53,945 nucleotides of DNA from JAHBNG01 sp039028975 (GCA_039028975.1 JBCCHB010000118.1:1-53945); one strand, 5' to 3'. Positions 33,481 to 43,780 are shown, counted from the first letter of the stretch. A program made the numbers and translations. Notes: a model not told the origin generated them from the letters alone.

Positions 33481-35617
33481 TGGCCGCCTGAAGTACCCAC
33501 TTCCCGAGATTCTAATCTTACTTGTGGCTACGGTAAGCCGCTTCTGGCGTCTTGACTACCACAGCTTTTGGTTTGATGAGGCTGTAAGCTTGAAGTGGGC
33601 TGGTGCCTACCCCTTTAACACAGGGCTAGATTACACTATTCCTACAACATTTCAACTGGTGGAAGAAAAACACCCGCCGGTCTACTATACATTGCTCTAC
33701 TTCTGGCGGGAAGGTCTATCATTAGTTGGCTGGGAGCAAAGTGATATTGCATTGCGTTCTCTTGGCGCATTATTGGGCGTGGTGACGGTTCTAGGCGTCA
33801 TATTGCTGACTAAGCAGATATGTGGACGACCAGTAGCATTGCTTACCGGACTACTGGTTGCGCTAAGCCCTGTTCTGATTTGGTACAGCCAAGAGCTACG
33901 CATGTTCCAGCCGGCAGTAACGTTTATCGTTTGGGCCTTTTATGGACTTGTAATGGCCTGGCAGGCTCGTTCAATTTGGCCACGCTGGCTCTGGTGGCTG
34001 CTCACTCTGCTCTGCTTTGAATTGGCGCTCTATTCGTACCTATTTAGTGCCTTTATGCTACCGGGTGCTGGGTTAGCTCTTCTGCTCTGGTTTCTGTGGG
34101 GTGAGCGGAGGCCTAGAGCATGGCAGAAATTTGCGGAAGGCGTGTTAACGTTCTTATTGATTGGTCTACTTTTTCTTCCTTTAGCGCGAAATGCTTGGTT
34201 AGTTAATGGAAATGAATCTACCCCTGGCTACCTCTTTGGTCACTTCTGGGAGACGATTCGGCATCAATTTAAAATAGCCACCATCTGGCGTGAAAAGTGG
34301 CCAGACCCTCTTGATGACGTTGCGCTTTGCATTCTCGCATTCCTTTTTCTTATGGGGCTTTTGTGGCCCTTTATCCGCTTGTTCAACCAGTGGCTCTTGA
34401 GCAACAAGATAGGCGATTCGGCTTTCAGCAACCACCAACATGGCCATCACCACCTATCCAATACAGCTAACGACCAGAGAGATGTCTTCATTGACTGGCT
34501 CAACAATCGGCAGCGTGCCATTCTATTGGTTGTATGGATTGGCGTGCCACTGCTTCTGGGAAATCTGCTTCTAGCGAGTAACGATGCTGTCTTTAAGGAA
34601 GATCGCTATCATATTTACTTGGTGCCCTTCGTTCTCTGGGCCATTGCGTTCGGTTGCCATCACCTTACCAGAATACGCCTGTGGCTTGGCTGGACCGCTG
34701 GAACTGTCAGCATTCTAGCCCTACTTCTGGTGCTTCCGCGTTTCTGGACGCCATCTCTACTTCGAGAGGATTGGCGCTCTGCAGCTCAGTACATCCACCA
34801 CTATCAGCAGTTGAGCCCTGAACTTCCCAGCGCCAGCGTCACCCACATCAACTATACTCATCTGGCCATGGATTGGTATCTACAGCCCCATTACGCCTTT
34901 GAGGACTTCCCCATCTTTGGGCTTTTTGGCGATCCGCTGACCTCTAACATGATAGATGACGTGATTGCTCCACCTCTAATGGGCATTGTTGAATACGGAT
35001 CCCACACGCTTTGGCTGACACAGAGTCATCTAGAGGGTGTCGACGATGATCGCATTGTGGAAGGGTGGTTGCGCCATACATTCCCGGTAGTGACGGAGCA
35101 GTATCCCACAGGTGTCAAAGTAACGGGGTTCGCTCTTCAAAGTTTCTATAATGAAGTGCCTCAACTCTCTGGCAACATAGAGTATCCCCAAGTCGAGCTT
35201 GCGCCTGGTCTCACCTTGGCTGCGTGTGAAGTCATGACACCCAACGTTCGCTCTCTGGATGAGCGGCTGCATCCGCCCAATGGCTGGGTCCATCTTCGGC
35301 TTTGGTGGCACGTAACGGGCAAGATACCGAGCAATTATGAAGCCACAGCCCACGTAATCAATGCCACTGGCATCTGGGGAAAACGTCTGGAGAGGGAGGG
35401 AGAAATGGTTTCTCACTTGCCCACTAGCGGTTGGCCACTTGACCAGATTGTACGAGATGAGTTCGATGTCAACTTAAACCCCTTAATCCCATCTGGTGAG
35501 TATTTGGTTGTTGTGGGCATGAAAAATGTAGATAAGCAAACGCCAAGTACTGAAACCCAGAGCAGCGAAACCCAGAGCAGCGAAACCCCTTGTGGAACAG
35601 TCCTCGTCACGCAATGA
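33458..35617 (+). CDS. GT39-like membrane glycosyltransferase
   Basis: About 719 residues. The N-terminal half has some ten to twelve membrane helices. The first outer loop carries FWFDEAVSLKWA, the conserved acidic DE pair of PMT/ArnT-type (GT-C) transferases using polyprenyl-phosphate sugars. YFWREGLSLVGW and WYSQELRMFQPAVTF match the following helices of the family. The last about 210 residues are soluble and beta-rich, outside the membrane (ELAPGLTLAACEVMTPN, WVHLRLWWHV). It should add a sugar to a protein or lipid on the outer face. The start is uncertain (ATG 33458, 33467 or 33473); all overlap the stop of the upstream gene, so translation is coupled. A weak hairpin (35628-35644) follows the stop. 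Confidence 0.87.
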   Translation: MIKMAMNDGRLKYPLPEILILLVATVSRFWRLDYHSFWFDEAVSLKWAGAYPFNTGLDYTIPTTFQLVEEKHPPVYYTLLYFWREGLSLVGWEQSDIALRSLGALLGVVTVLGVILLTKQICGRPVALLTGLLVALSPVLIWYSQELRMFQPAVTFIVWAFYGLVMAWQARSIWPRWLWWLLTLLCFELALYSYLFSAFMLPGAGLALLLWFLWGERRPRAWQKFAEGVLTFLLIGLLFLPLARNAWLVNGNESTPGYLFGHFWETIRHQFKIATIWREKWPDPLDDVALCILAFLFLMGLLWPFIRLFNQWLLSNKIGDSAFSNHQHGHHHLSNTANDQRDVFIDWLNNRQRAILLVVWIGVPLLLGNLLLASNDAVFKEDRYHIYLVPFVLWAIAFGCHHLTRIRLWLGWTAGTVSILALLLVLPRFWTPSLLREDWRSAAQYIHHYQQLSPELPSASVTHINYTHLAMDWYLQPHYAFEDFPIFGLFGDPLTSNMIDDVIAPPLMGIVEYGSHTLWLTQSHLEGVDDDRIVEGWLRHTFPVVTEQYPTGVKVTGFALQSFYNEVPQLSGNIEYPQVELAPGLTLAACEVMTPNVRSLDERLHPPNGWVHLRLWWHVTGKIPSNYEATAHVINATGIWGKRLEREGEMVSHLPTSGWPLDQIVRDEFDVNLNPLIPSGEYLVVVGMKNVDKQTPSTETQSSETQSSETPCGTVLVTQ

Positions 35618-35820
35618 TGTAGTACTGAGGTATTTTGAATACCTGAGTGTAAACTGACAGTCACTATCCACCTATAGAAAATCCTCGTAACTCTTGCTAT
35701 AATGGTAACCATGTAAGTCATGCACCTTAAGTTATGTATGTCATACACTTATTAGGGTGAGGTAAATCTTTCCAAGATCACTAACGTAGAAGATAGTTTT
35801 TAGTGCTGCTGATACATTCT

Positions 35821-35882
35821 CAGTAGATTGCAACGTCAGTGAGAGATTCTTCGGTTCCTCAGAATGGCGCTGCGATCTACTG
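35821..35882. repeat. Inverted-repeat element, copy 1 (overlaps kinase 5' end)
   Basis: Ends cagtagattgca (35821-35832) and tgcgatctactg (35871-35882) are inverted repeats with one mismatch. The interior has gtcagtgagagattcttcgg and ctcagaatg. A related element lies at 43857-43933. The ATG at 35864 lies inside it. Confidence 0.8.
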
Positions 35883-35953
35883 ATTCTCTAAAAGCTGTCC
35901 TAGAAGACCCTCTACGAGATCCAAAAAGTTACCTCGAAAGTAATCGAGATCTT

Positions 35954-38900
35954 ATGAATATAGGGCAAGTGTCCAATACCTCTCAGAAGAATGAGCTGGC
36001 CAACCCGAAATCGGCAACAGCATGCTTGGCTCACCTCAACGAAATTAGCCAAGCACTGATTCTCGCGTCAAGCAAAGAAGAGCTTTACCAAATTGTAATC
36101 GATTCCGTTCCTCAACTTATCTGCGCAGAGCGGATTGAGTTAGTTGTGAGACGCTCAGCCACAGATGATATGGAGCGAATCGTGGCTGATGTTCTGATGG
36201 ATGACGCTGCGGTAGAGAAACAATGGTCATATCACATGACCGAAATTCCTGCCCTTGCTGCTGGTGGAACGGGTCCTAATGAGACGAACCTGAGGAATCG
36301 TGACCATGTTATCAATCAAAACCTGGCTACCAATGAGGAGATGAGTGTTCTTAGTATGCCCTTGATTGCGGGAAACGCTGACTTGGGGCGGCTTACTGTT
36401 ACGTCAACCCAGAGTAACCAATATACCGACTTAGATACACTGTTGCTCACTCAAGTGTCGTCTGTTCTTGCGCCCATGGTGATGAATCATCAGCTTCTGG
36501 ATGAACAACATCAAGCCAACCTAATTGTAGAAAAAAGCCCGGCTGTTCTATTGCGATGGAGGGCAGAACCCAGTCAGCCAATCGAATATGTCTCTGAAAA
36601 TATTAGTCAGTTTGGGTTTAGCGCAGAGGCATTTTTAAATGGGCAGTTAATGTTGTCTGAAGTGATTCACCCAAATGATTATGAGCGACTGGACGAGGAA
36701 ATACGCCAAGGCATCCGAAGTGGAACTCAGGAATTTCTTCAAACATTCCGCTTTCGCACGATATCAAATGAGTATCGCTGGATCGAAAATCGAGTCTATG
36801 TAGACTACGATGAGAAGCAAAGAGCAAACTTCTTCCAAGGCATTGCGATTGATATCACCGAACAGAAACATGCCCAGGAGATGTTGCGACAGCAGAGTGA
36901 ACTACAGCATATGATTGAATTTTCCATCAATAGCGCGCCGCAGGCTATATTTTGGCTTAGTCGATATGGCGATATCTTAAACGCAAATGATGGTGCTTGC
37001 AGGATGTTAGGCTATACGCGAGAAGAATTTCTGGCGATGAATGTGGTTACTATCGATCCCACATATTACCCAAGCAATTCAGACGTATGGCGCGGGTTTC
37101 AACAGGAGGGCATGCGCATCCGTGAATCAATTCTAAGAGCCAGTAATGGTTCAATGATTCCGGCTGAAGTTCACTTAAGCTACTTGGCATACAATGGCCA
37201 AGAATATCAGTTCGCTTTTGTACAAGACATCACAGAGCGCCAGAAAATGGAAGCACAAGCACGCCGTCAGTTGCAAGAGGACGAATTGCTCCGTGAAATT
37301 CTCATCCTAACGACTGGGCCAGATGACTTTGCCTCAACAATGGGGAAGATCTGCCAGGCCATGGCTCATTTCTACGACATTCCTCGCTCTGGCTTTGCGT
37401 TGCTAAATGATGATGCTACTAGCGCAGAAGTCATTGCCGAATATGTTGAAGGCGGGAGAGTTAGTTCAGTCGGACGCACAATCCCTATAAAGGGTAATCC
37501 ATCTGCAGAGTATGTTCTTGCCAGTAGGGATGTATTTGTTGTGCGAAACGCACAAAAAGATTCGGGCGTGTCTCCCATTCATGCCATGATGCAGGAGCTG
37601 GGGACTGTGTCTATGTTCATTGTTCCTATTTTCATTCTCGATGAGATTGTGGGTACCATTGCCTTTGATGCTGGCAAGTCGTGGACCTTTATGGATGATG
37701 ATATTGAGCTGGCGAAAAAAGTCTCTGGACAAATCGGCCAGGCACTGCATCGCATCAGGATGATGGAGGAGTTAGTGGCAACAGGGGAAGCGTTGCGGAA
37801 GAGCGAGGAGCAATTAAAAGAAGTGCTTGGATCTCTGCCATCGCCTATCTCTATTGCGCGGAAAGATGGCTCTTTCCTTTACGTAAATGATTCATTTGGT
37901 CAGATGCTCGGCACAACGGCAAAGTACGTTATTCAGCAGTTGTGCGTACAGGATTTGTATATACGCACCAACGATCGCCTAGACCTTTTGCAAGAGTTAG
38001 TCCGTGACGATCAACTTGCTGACTATAAAGTCCATTTACAGAAGATTGATGGAACGCCATTCTGGGCCTCAACCTCGGTTTATTCGCTAAAGTATGATGG
38101 TGAGCCAGCTTTACTTTCGAGCGTCTATGACTTGAGCGAACAGATGCGAACAGAACAGATCTTGCGAGATGCCAAAGAAGCTGCCGAAACCGCCAATCAG
38201 ACCAAAAGCCTTTTCCTTTCCAACATGACCCATGAGCTTCGCACACCTATGAACGGCGTATTAGGGATGACGAGTTTGCTCCTGGAAACTGAGTTGGAAG
38301 ATGAACAGCGAGAGATTGTCGATACCATACGCTCGAGCGGGGATACCCTACTTACAGTCATCAATGATATCTTAGATTTTTCGAAGATCGAGGCCAATAA
38401 ACTGGAGCTAGAATTGGTTTCATTTGAACTATCTAGTGCAATTGAGGAGACGACGCAATTGGTTAAACCAACCGTCGATGCCAAAGATCTATCACTGCAC
38501 TGCATGATCGACACTCAAGTACCTGCTTGGATTCTGCAAGATGTAACTCGTTTGCGTCAAATTTTAACTAATCTGCTCTCCAATGCAGTCAAATTTACAG
38601 CAGAAGGTGAAGTCCGCATCCATGTTACAATCTACGACTTGGGATGTAATACATCTGAGCAAATTCCAAATAAAAGTGGAGTCAGGGCAGACCCTGCTAC
38701 TCGCTTTCCTAGCCAAAGTCAAAGCATTAGCCAGAAGGGCCTAGAGACGATCATTCTCCACTTTGCCATCGCTGATACAGGAATCGGAATTCCCGAAGAA
38801 CGTCTTTTTCGCCTGTTCCAACCGTTTAGCCAGATTGATGCTACTACCACCCGCCGATACGGGGGGACAGGCCTCGGATTGGTCATTAGTAAGCAGCTTT

Positions 38901-39451
38901 GTGAATTGATGGGTGGTGAAATGTGGGTGGAGAGTGAGGTAGGCGTCGGTACCACATTTCATTTTACCATTCGCACCATGCCGGCTCATTCCCCATATGA
39001 GGATCAATCTAGAAATGAATCTACGCGAAACAATAAAACCAAGGAATTTGAGCCGGATATGGCCGCTTTGTATCCACTCACGATCCTCTTAGCAGAGGAT
39101 AACGTTGTAAACCAGAAAGTGGCTCTCGGTATCCTAAGCCGCCTGGGGTACCGTGCTGATGTTGCAGCAAATGGCATGGAAGTACTTGATGCACTCAGAA
39201 GACAACGATATGATGCTGTGCTAATGGATATCCAAATGCCTGAGATGGATGGACTCACGGCCACAAAACGAATTCGAGTAGAATGGCCTAGCACCGAGCA
39301 ACCGGCTATCATTGCCGTTACAGCCCATGCCACGAAACAGGATCAGGACGAATACCTAGCGGCAGGTATGGATGACTATGTGAGTAAACCCATTCGAATC
39401 CCAGATCTCTCAAACGCCTTGAAGCGTATTGCTATGACAACAGAGGGCTGA
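35954..39451 (+). CDS. Cytoplasmic multi-sensor hybrid histidine kinase
   Basis: About 1165 residues, no membrane helix. Domain order: GAF (about residues 25-190), two PAS domains with PAC motifs (ITEQKHAQEM; DITERQKMEAQ), a second GAF (about 470-610), a third PAS (SIARKDGSFLYVNDSFGQML), HisKA with NMTHELRTPMNG (His about 760), HATPase with NLLSNAVKFT, DTGIGIP and GGTGLGLVIS, and a receiver with phospho-acceptor Asp about 1092 in LMDIQMPEMDGLTA. It senses a small-molecule or redox signal and phosphorylates itself and then its receiver; the output partner is not encoded nearby. The frame is open from ATG 35864, but those first codons lie in a dispersed repeat, so ATG 35954 is preferred. Confidence 0.92.
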   Translation: MNIGQVSNTSQKNELANPKSATACLAHLNEISQALILASSKEELYQIVIDSVPQLICAERIELVVRRSATDDMERIVADVLMDDAAVEKQWSYHMTEIPALAAGGTGPNETNLRNRDHVINQNLATNEEMSVLSMPLIAGNADLGRLTVTSTQSNQYTDLDTLLLTQVSSVLAPMVMNHQLLDEQHQANLIVEKSPAVLLRWRAEPSQPIEYVSENISQFGFSAEAFLNGQLMLSEVIHPNDYERLDEEIRQGIRSGTQEFLQTFRFRTISNEYRWIENRVYVDYDEKQRANFFQGIAIDITEQKHAQEMLRQQSELQHMIEFSINSAPQAIFWLSRYGDILNANDGACRMLGYTREEFLAMNVVTIDPTYYPSNSDVWRGFQQEGMRIRESILRASNGSMIPAEVHLSYLAYNGQEYQFAFVQDITERQKMEAQARRQLQEDELLREILILTTGPDDFASTMGKICQAMAHFYDIPRSGFALLNDDATSAEVIAEYVEGGRVSSVGRTIPIKGNPSAEYVLASRDVFVVRNAQKDSGVSPIHAMMQELGTVSMFIVPIFILDEIVGTIAFDAGKSWTFMDDDIELAKKVSGQIGQALHRIRMMEELVATGEALRKSEEQLKEVLGSLPSPISIARKDGSFLYVNDSFGQMLGTTAKYVIQQLCVQDLYIRTNDRLDLLQELVRDDQLADYKVHLQKIDGTPFWASTSVYSLKYDGEPALLSSVYDLSEQMRTEQILRDAKEAAETANQTKSLFLSNMTHELRTPMNGVLGMTSLLLETELEDEQREIVDTIRSSGDTLLTVINDILDFSKIEANKLELELVSFELSSAIEETTQLVKPTVDAKDLSLHCMIDTQVPAWILQDVTRLRQILTNLLSNAVKFTAEGEVRIHVTIYDLGCNTSEQIPNKSGVRADPATRFPSQSQSISQKGLETIILHFAIADTGIGIPEERLFRLFQPFSQIDATTTRRYGGTGLGLVISKQLCELMGGEMWVESEVGVGTTFHFTIRTMPAHSPYEDQSRNESTRNNKTKEFEPDMAALYPLTILLAEDNVVNQKVALGILSRLGYRADVAANGMEVLDALRRQRYDAVLMDIQMPEMDGLTATKRIRVEWPSTEQPAIIAVTAHATKQDQDEYLAAGMDDYVSKPIRIPDLSNALKRIAMTTEG

Positions 39452-39484
39452 ATTGTTGTAACCATTCCACCTCCCCCGCGTAGG

Positions 39485-39523
39485 CTGAGCTTGTCGAAGC
39501 CGGTCCCCCTTCGACAGGCTCAG
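39485..39523. repeat. REP-like palindrome after the kinase gene
   Basis: Arms ctgagcttgtcgaag (39485-39499) and cttcgacaggctcag (39509-39523) pair with one mismatch around a 9-base loop. It lies between the convergent kinase and YkgJ-type genes and may act as a bidirectional transcript end. Confidence 0.8.
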
Positions 39524-39552
39524 GGGGCGTGAACGGTTACGAATTGTATACC

Positions 39553-39945
39553 TTATTTTCTCTTGTGTGGACAGTAGCCTGGCCGTGGGCCTACTTCAGG
39601 GTGATTGCGGCAAATGGCTGGACGTTTGCCATAAATTGTGCATCGCCTGCTCTGCGGATCAAGAAATACGCAGTCCGAATTGGGGCGTCGGGCTAAGGTG
39701 AATACAGAGCGGCTGGGGGTATAGTGGTCAATTACGCCCGCCTTTTTGAGCTTTTTAGCGATCTTTTTCAGCCGCTCAGCTGCCTCAAATGGAGTAATGA
39801 CCTCCATACGAATGAGATCATCAACGGTTGCTTCAACAGGCATGCGACAACAATACGCCAAACAATCATCGCACAGTCCTGGCTTGTAGCGAATCCAACT
39901 ATTGGTATCGTTGATATCGACTATGGGGATCTGACGTTTTTTCAA
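39553..39945 (-). CDS. YkgJ-type cysteine cluster protein
   Basis: 130 residues with the YkgJ/UPF0153 signature: CDDCLAYCC near residue 25, then FLDPQSRRCTIYGKRPAICRNHP, and a final GYCPHKRK. The Cys pattern CxxCxxxCC...C...C suggests a bound Zn or Fe-S site. The family function is not established. The start at 39945 is a TTG without clear ribosome binding site. Small, cytoplasmic, transcribed towards the kinase gene and divergent from the unknown protein at 39978. Confidence 0.85.
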   Translation of the reverse strand: MKKRQIPIVDINDTNSWIRYKPGLCDDCLAYCCRMPVEATVDDLIRMEVITPFEAAERLKKIAKKLKKAGVIDHYTPSRSVFTLARRPNSDCVFLDPQSRRCTIYGKRPAICRNHPEVGPRPGYCPHKRK

Positions 39946-39977
39946 TTTTAAATTGAAACCATGTAAAGTCTACTTCT

Positions 39978-40736
39978 ATGAAACAAGTCACACTCGTTTC
40001 CCTGTATGGTCAAAAGACCGGGCTCGTGGCCCAGCTCATTCGCGATTGTTGCCATATGATCGAGAAGTCACCGTTGCGACGCGTTTTTCGAGCGTATCAC
40101 CCAAGCCAGATGCACGGAACAATTGTCGGCATGGAAAAACTGATCGGATATTCAGCTCCGTTCAATACGAACATCTGGTCTGCTATTGGCGAGAAGGTTA
40201 TGATGGGCTTTGACCAAGTTCTGCCAACGCTCCAGCAACACTTTCCAATGACCATTCAATTCGGCGGCTTCTCACCGTTCTTCAATCAATTTGATAGCTT
40301 TGGCAATCTGCCATACGAGAGGTCATTTCAGGTGCAGTGGCCGACCAATCGCTTTACCCTGATCGGTTGGCCCCACGCCAATGGAAACTTTACAACCACT
40401 AGATTACTTAACTGTCTACGGGACGACCTCAATGTACAATGCAACGTCGCCCACAAATACTCAGGCGATAATGATCTGTTTATTGTGCTCGGCAAAATTG
40501 TTCATCTTGAACGCTTTACAGATGCAGAAATCGAGCAGCTTCAGGAAGCAGCGAAAACGCTCGAAGTGCAGATACGAAATCATCTTGCTGCTACGAAGAC
40601 CGGCGTCACTATCGAGCTAGATGACATCTCACTGGTGCAATACGAAATGGAGACGCTCCCTTTGCATTCGACCATATCCCACCGGGTAACTGACCCTGGC
40701 GTTACGCCTGAGTTCATCTCAAACCTTTATGGGTGA
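39978..40736 (+). CDS. Hypothetical protein (252 aa)
   Basis: Not recognised. It starts MKQVTLVSLYGQKTG; QMHGTIVGMEKL (near residue 45) recalls the H-x-T/S motif of 2H phosphoesterases (2'-5' RNA ligase-like). A second candidate, PLHSTISHR, lies near residue 230, but the spacing is wider than usual and the match is weak. FTLIGWPH and FIVLGKIVHLERF look like internal beta strands. No signal peptide or membrane segment. It is divergent from the YkgJ-type gene with only a 32-base gap, and convergent with uvrA with a 5-base gap. Confidence 0.7.
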   Translation: MKQVTLVSLYGQKTGLVAQLIRDCCHMIEKSPLRRVFRAYHPSQMHGTIVGMEKLIGYSAPFNTNIWSAIGEKVMMGFDQVLPTLQQHFPMTIQFGGFSPFFNQFDSFGNLPYERSFQVQWPTNRFTLIGWPHANGNFTTTRLLNCLRDDLNVQCNVAHKYSGDNDLFIVLGKIVHLERFTDAEIEQLQEAAKTLEVQIRNHLAATKTGVTIELDDISLVQYEMETLPLHSTISHRVTDPGVTPEFISNLYG

Positions 40737-40741
40737 TAAAT

Positions 40742-43700
40742 CTACACCAATAAGGGCTTCAAAAATTGTCCTGTAAAGCTCTTTGCTACCTTGATGACTT
40801 TCTCTGGCGTTCCTTGGGCTACTACAGTACCACCGTTGTCTCCACCTTCTGGCCCCATGTCGATAATCCAATCAGAAGTCTTAATTACGTCCATATTATG
40901 TTCAATGACCACTACACTATTGCCCTGTTCCACCAGACGGTGAAGCACATCTATGAGTTTTTGGACATCGGCAAAATGTAGACCCGTGGTTGGCTCATCT
41001 AGCAGGTAGATGGTACGACCCGTCGCTACACGGCTTAACTCCTTGGCCAACTTGACTCGCTGGGCTTCTCCCCCTGAAAGAGTTAACGCGCTTTGGCCTA
41101 ATTTAATGTAGTCAAGACCAACATCAACTAAGGTTTGTAGTATACGGTTAATCTTCTTGTGGTTTTGAAAGAATTCATGGGCTTCCCGAATGTCCATATC
41201 CAATACATCAGCAATAGTCTTCCCACGATATTGAATATCCAGCGTCGCCCGATTAAAGCGTTTGCCGTTACACTCCCGACAGGTGACCCAAACATCCGCT
41301 AGGAAGTGCATCTCCACCCGTTTTTGCCCATGCCCTGCACACTCTTCACAACGTCCTCCCTTGACATTAAAGCTAAAGCGACCTGGCTGGTACCCTTGAG
41401 CTTTGGCCTCTGGCACCGCCGCGAAGACCTGCCGAATGCTATCCCATACGCCAACGTATGTGGCCGGGTTGGAGCGAGGCGTGCGCCCGATCGGATCCTG
41501 GGTAATGTTGATAATCTTATCGACCTGTTCGAGACCCTCAATTATTTTGTGAGGACCAGGAACGGTTTGCGCATTATGGAGCGTACGTGCGAGTGCCGGG
41601 TAAAGGGTTTTGGAGATGAGGCTGCTTTTTCCTGAACCCGATACACCGGTGACACTAACCAGCACACCCAATGGAATCTTGGCCGTTACATTTTTGAGGT
41701 TATGGAGCTTTGCGCCACTGACCTTAATCGTACCCTGCGCTTTACGCCGCTTCCCTTGATTGGGTGACGTAATGGATTTTTCACCACTTAGATACTTCCC
41801 TGTGAGTGAACCCTCGTGGGTCATTACTTCCGATGGTGTACCGGATACAACCACCTCTCCACCAAGCACACCTGCACCTGGTCCCAAATCGATAATCCAA
41901 TCTGAGGTATACATGGTTTCTGCATCATGCTCGACGACCAGAACCGTATTCCCCATATCGCGGAGTTGGGTCAAGGTCTCCAATAGCGCATGATGATCGC
42001 GTGAGTGGAGTCCGATAGATGGCTCATCCAATATATAGAGAACCCCTACCAAGCCACAACCCAATTGGCTGGCCAGACGTATTCGCTGCCCTTCGCCGCC
42101 AGAAAGCGTTGGCGCGGGCCGATCCAGGGTCAAATAGTGGAGGCCTACGTTGAGCAAAAACTGAAGACGGTCACGAATCTCTTTGAGTACTTCTGCTGCC
42201 ACCTCGACTTGCTCTTCATCCAGTGTCTCATGGACTTGGGCCATCCACGTTCTGGCATCCTCGATCGTCATAGCCGTGACCTCTTGCATGCCCAAGTCAT
42301 TGATTTTGACTGAACGGGATTCAGGCCGTAAGCGAGCGCCTTTGCAGACAGGGCATGGCTGCTTGCTTAGAAAGCCGCCATACCATCGACGCGCACCCTC
42401 AGAATCAGTCTGATGAAAACGACGATTGATCTCATTGACTACACCTTCATAGCCATTGCGACCTCGCTTGACTTTCCCACCAAAGAGCCACATCTGCCGA
42501 AAGCTCTTTGGCAGCTCTTTCCAGGGTAGGTCCAGATCAACTTTTTCATCACAGGCTGCTGCTAAGCGCTGCAATCGCTGCATCTCCCACTTGCGAGATT
42601 TTTTCTTGCGCATTTCACCATAGTAAGGGGATGCGCCATCCAGCAATGAGAGATCCTCATTCGTTACAATCAGCTCCGGATCTGGCATAGGCTCGGTGCC
42701 CAACCCGTTGCAATGATTACACATTCCCATGGGTGAGTTGAAGCTGAACAGATTAGGATGGAGTTCAGGAAAACTCAGGTCACAGTGAGCGCAGGCGTTA
42801 TGTTCACTTAATAGCCGTTCCTCTCCATCAATGACATCGGCCACCAACATACCGCTACCTGCTTTGAGCGCTGTTTCGACTGAATCAAGTAGTCGGGTGT
42901 AGTATTCATCCTTCTCAGAAGAGGGCGACTCTAGTTGACCTACCGACTCCTTCGGCATGGCCAATCGATCGATGACCAATTCAATATTGTGGCGTTTATT
43001 TTTGTCTAATTTGGGCAGAGATTTTAGCTCCAATTCCACCACATCGCCATTTACGCGGGCACGAGTGTAGCCGTCTTGAATGGCTTGCTTAAAGAGATCG
43101 ACATGGGTTCCCTTGCGGTTACGAGCGATGGGAGCAAGAAGCTGAAAGCGAGTCCCTGGTGATAGAGTTAGCAAGTTTCCAGCAATCTGCTGTGCACTTT
43201 GGGGAGCCACAATTCGATCACAATTATGGCAGTGGGGCGTACCAAGGCGGGCAAAGAGCACCCGCAGATAATCGACGATTTCGGTAACGGTACCCACAGT
43301 TGAGCGTGGATTTTTTGAAACAGTCTTCTGCTCAATAGCGATGGCTGGACTGAGACCGCCAATATAGTCAACCTGGGGCTTCTCCATCTGCCCCAAAAAT
43401 TGCCGCGCATAGGAGGAGAGGCTTTCCACATAGCGCCGCTGCCCTTCGGCATAGAGGGTATCAAATGCTAGTGACGATTTTCCGCTGCCGCTTACGCCAG
43501 TAATGACGACGAAGCAGCCTCGGGGAATGGTTACATCAATGCTTTGAAGATTATGCTGGGTAGCGCCTTGAACAACAATATCGCCAATATCGCTAAAGCG
43601 AGGGGGGGGCTGGCTCGAGCCACTATCAGATCCGTTGCCAGAATGCTTCAGAGCTGTACCGTTTTTGCTCTGCTCCGTTTTAACCTGCTTTTTCTGACTC

Positions 43701-43780
43701 TGGCCGTTCTTTGCGCGACCATTTGGGGCTTGACCATTGGCTCCAGCAGGTGCCACAGTTTTCTGATTCGAATTTTTCAT
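40742..43780 (-). CDS. uvrA: UvrABC excinuclease subunit A
   Basis: About 1012 residues; UvrA is usually 940-960. It finds bulky DNA lesions and loads UvrB in nucleotide excision repair. Two ABC modules: Walker A GVSGSGKSSLAFDTLY and GVSGSGKSSLISKTLYP; signatures LSGGEGQRIRLASQL and LSGGEAQRVKLAKEL; LDEPSIGLHSRDH and LDEPTTGLHFADV as Walker B regions. Two zinc modules are seen: CAHCDLSF...CNHCNGLG and CEECAGHG...CRECNGKRF. Start ATG 43780 (GAGAAG six bases before) is preferred over 43819. The N-terminal about 65 residues before DIVVQGATQHNLQ are low-complexity (Gln, Asn, Lys, Gly, Ser), unusual for UvrA. It stands alone, convergent with the gene at 39978-40736. Confidence 0.96.
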   Translation of the reverse strand: MKNSNQKTVAPAGANGQAPNGRAKNGQSQKKQVKTEQSKNGTALKHSGNGSDSGSSQPPPRFSDIGDIVVQGATQHNLQSIDVTIPRGCFVVITGVSGSGKSSLAFDTLYAEGQRRYVESLSSYARQFLGQMEKPQVDYIGGLSPAIAIEQKTVSKNPRSTVGTVTEIVDYLRVLFARLGTPHCHNCDRIVAPQSAQQIAGNLLTLSPGTRFQLLAPIARNRKGTHVDLFKQAIQDGYTRARVNGDVVELELKSLPKLDKNKRHNIELVIDRLAMPKESVGQLESPSSEKDEYYTRLLDSVETALKAGSGMLVADVIDGEERLLSEHNACAHCDLSFPELHPNLFSFNSPMGMCNHCNGLGTEPMPDPELIVTNEDLSLLDGASPYYGEMRKKKSRKWEMQRLQRLAAACDEKVDLDLPWKELPKSFRQMWLFGGKVKRGRNGYEGVVNEINRRFHQTDSEGARRWYGGFLSKQPCPVCKGARLRPESRSVKINDLGMQEVTAMTIEDARTWMAQVHETLDEEQVEVAAEVLKEIRDRLQFLLNVGLHYLTLDRPAPTLSGGEGQRIRLASQLGCGLVGVLYILDEPSIGLHSRDHHALLETLTQLRDMGNTVLVVEHDAETMYTSDWIIDLGPGAGVLGGEVVVSGTPSEVMTHEGSLTGKYLSGEKSITSPNQGKRRKAQGTIKVSGAKLHNLKNVTAKIPLGVLVSVTGVSGSGKSSLISKTLYPALARTLHNAQTVPGPHKIIEGLEQVDKIINITQDPIGRTPRSNPATYVGVWDSIRQVFAAVPEAKAQGYQPGRFSFNVKGGRCEECAGHGQKRVEMHFLADVWVTCRECNGKRFNRATLDIQYRGKTIADVLDMDIREAHEFFQNHKKINRILQTLVDVGLDYIKLGQSALTLSGGEAQRVKLAKELSRVATGRTIYLLDEPTTGLHFADVQKLIDVLHRLVEQGNSVVVIEHNMDVIKTSDWIIDMGPEGGDNGGTVVAQGTPEKVIKVAKSFTGQFLKPLLV

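Noticed and set aside
35864..35953. Start of the hybrid kinase at ATG 35864
   Set aside because: The first codons lie in a dispersed inverted-repeat element and resemble no domain; ATG 35954 preferred, with moderate certainty.
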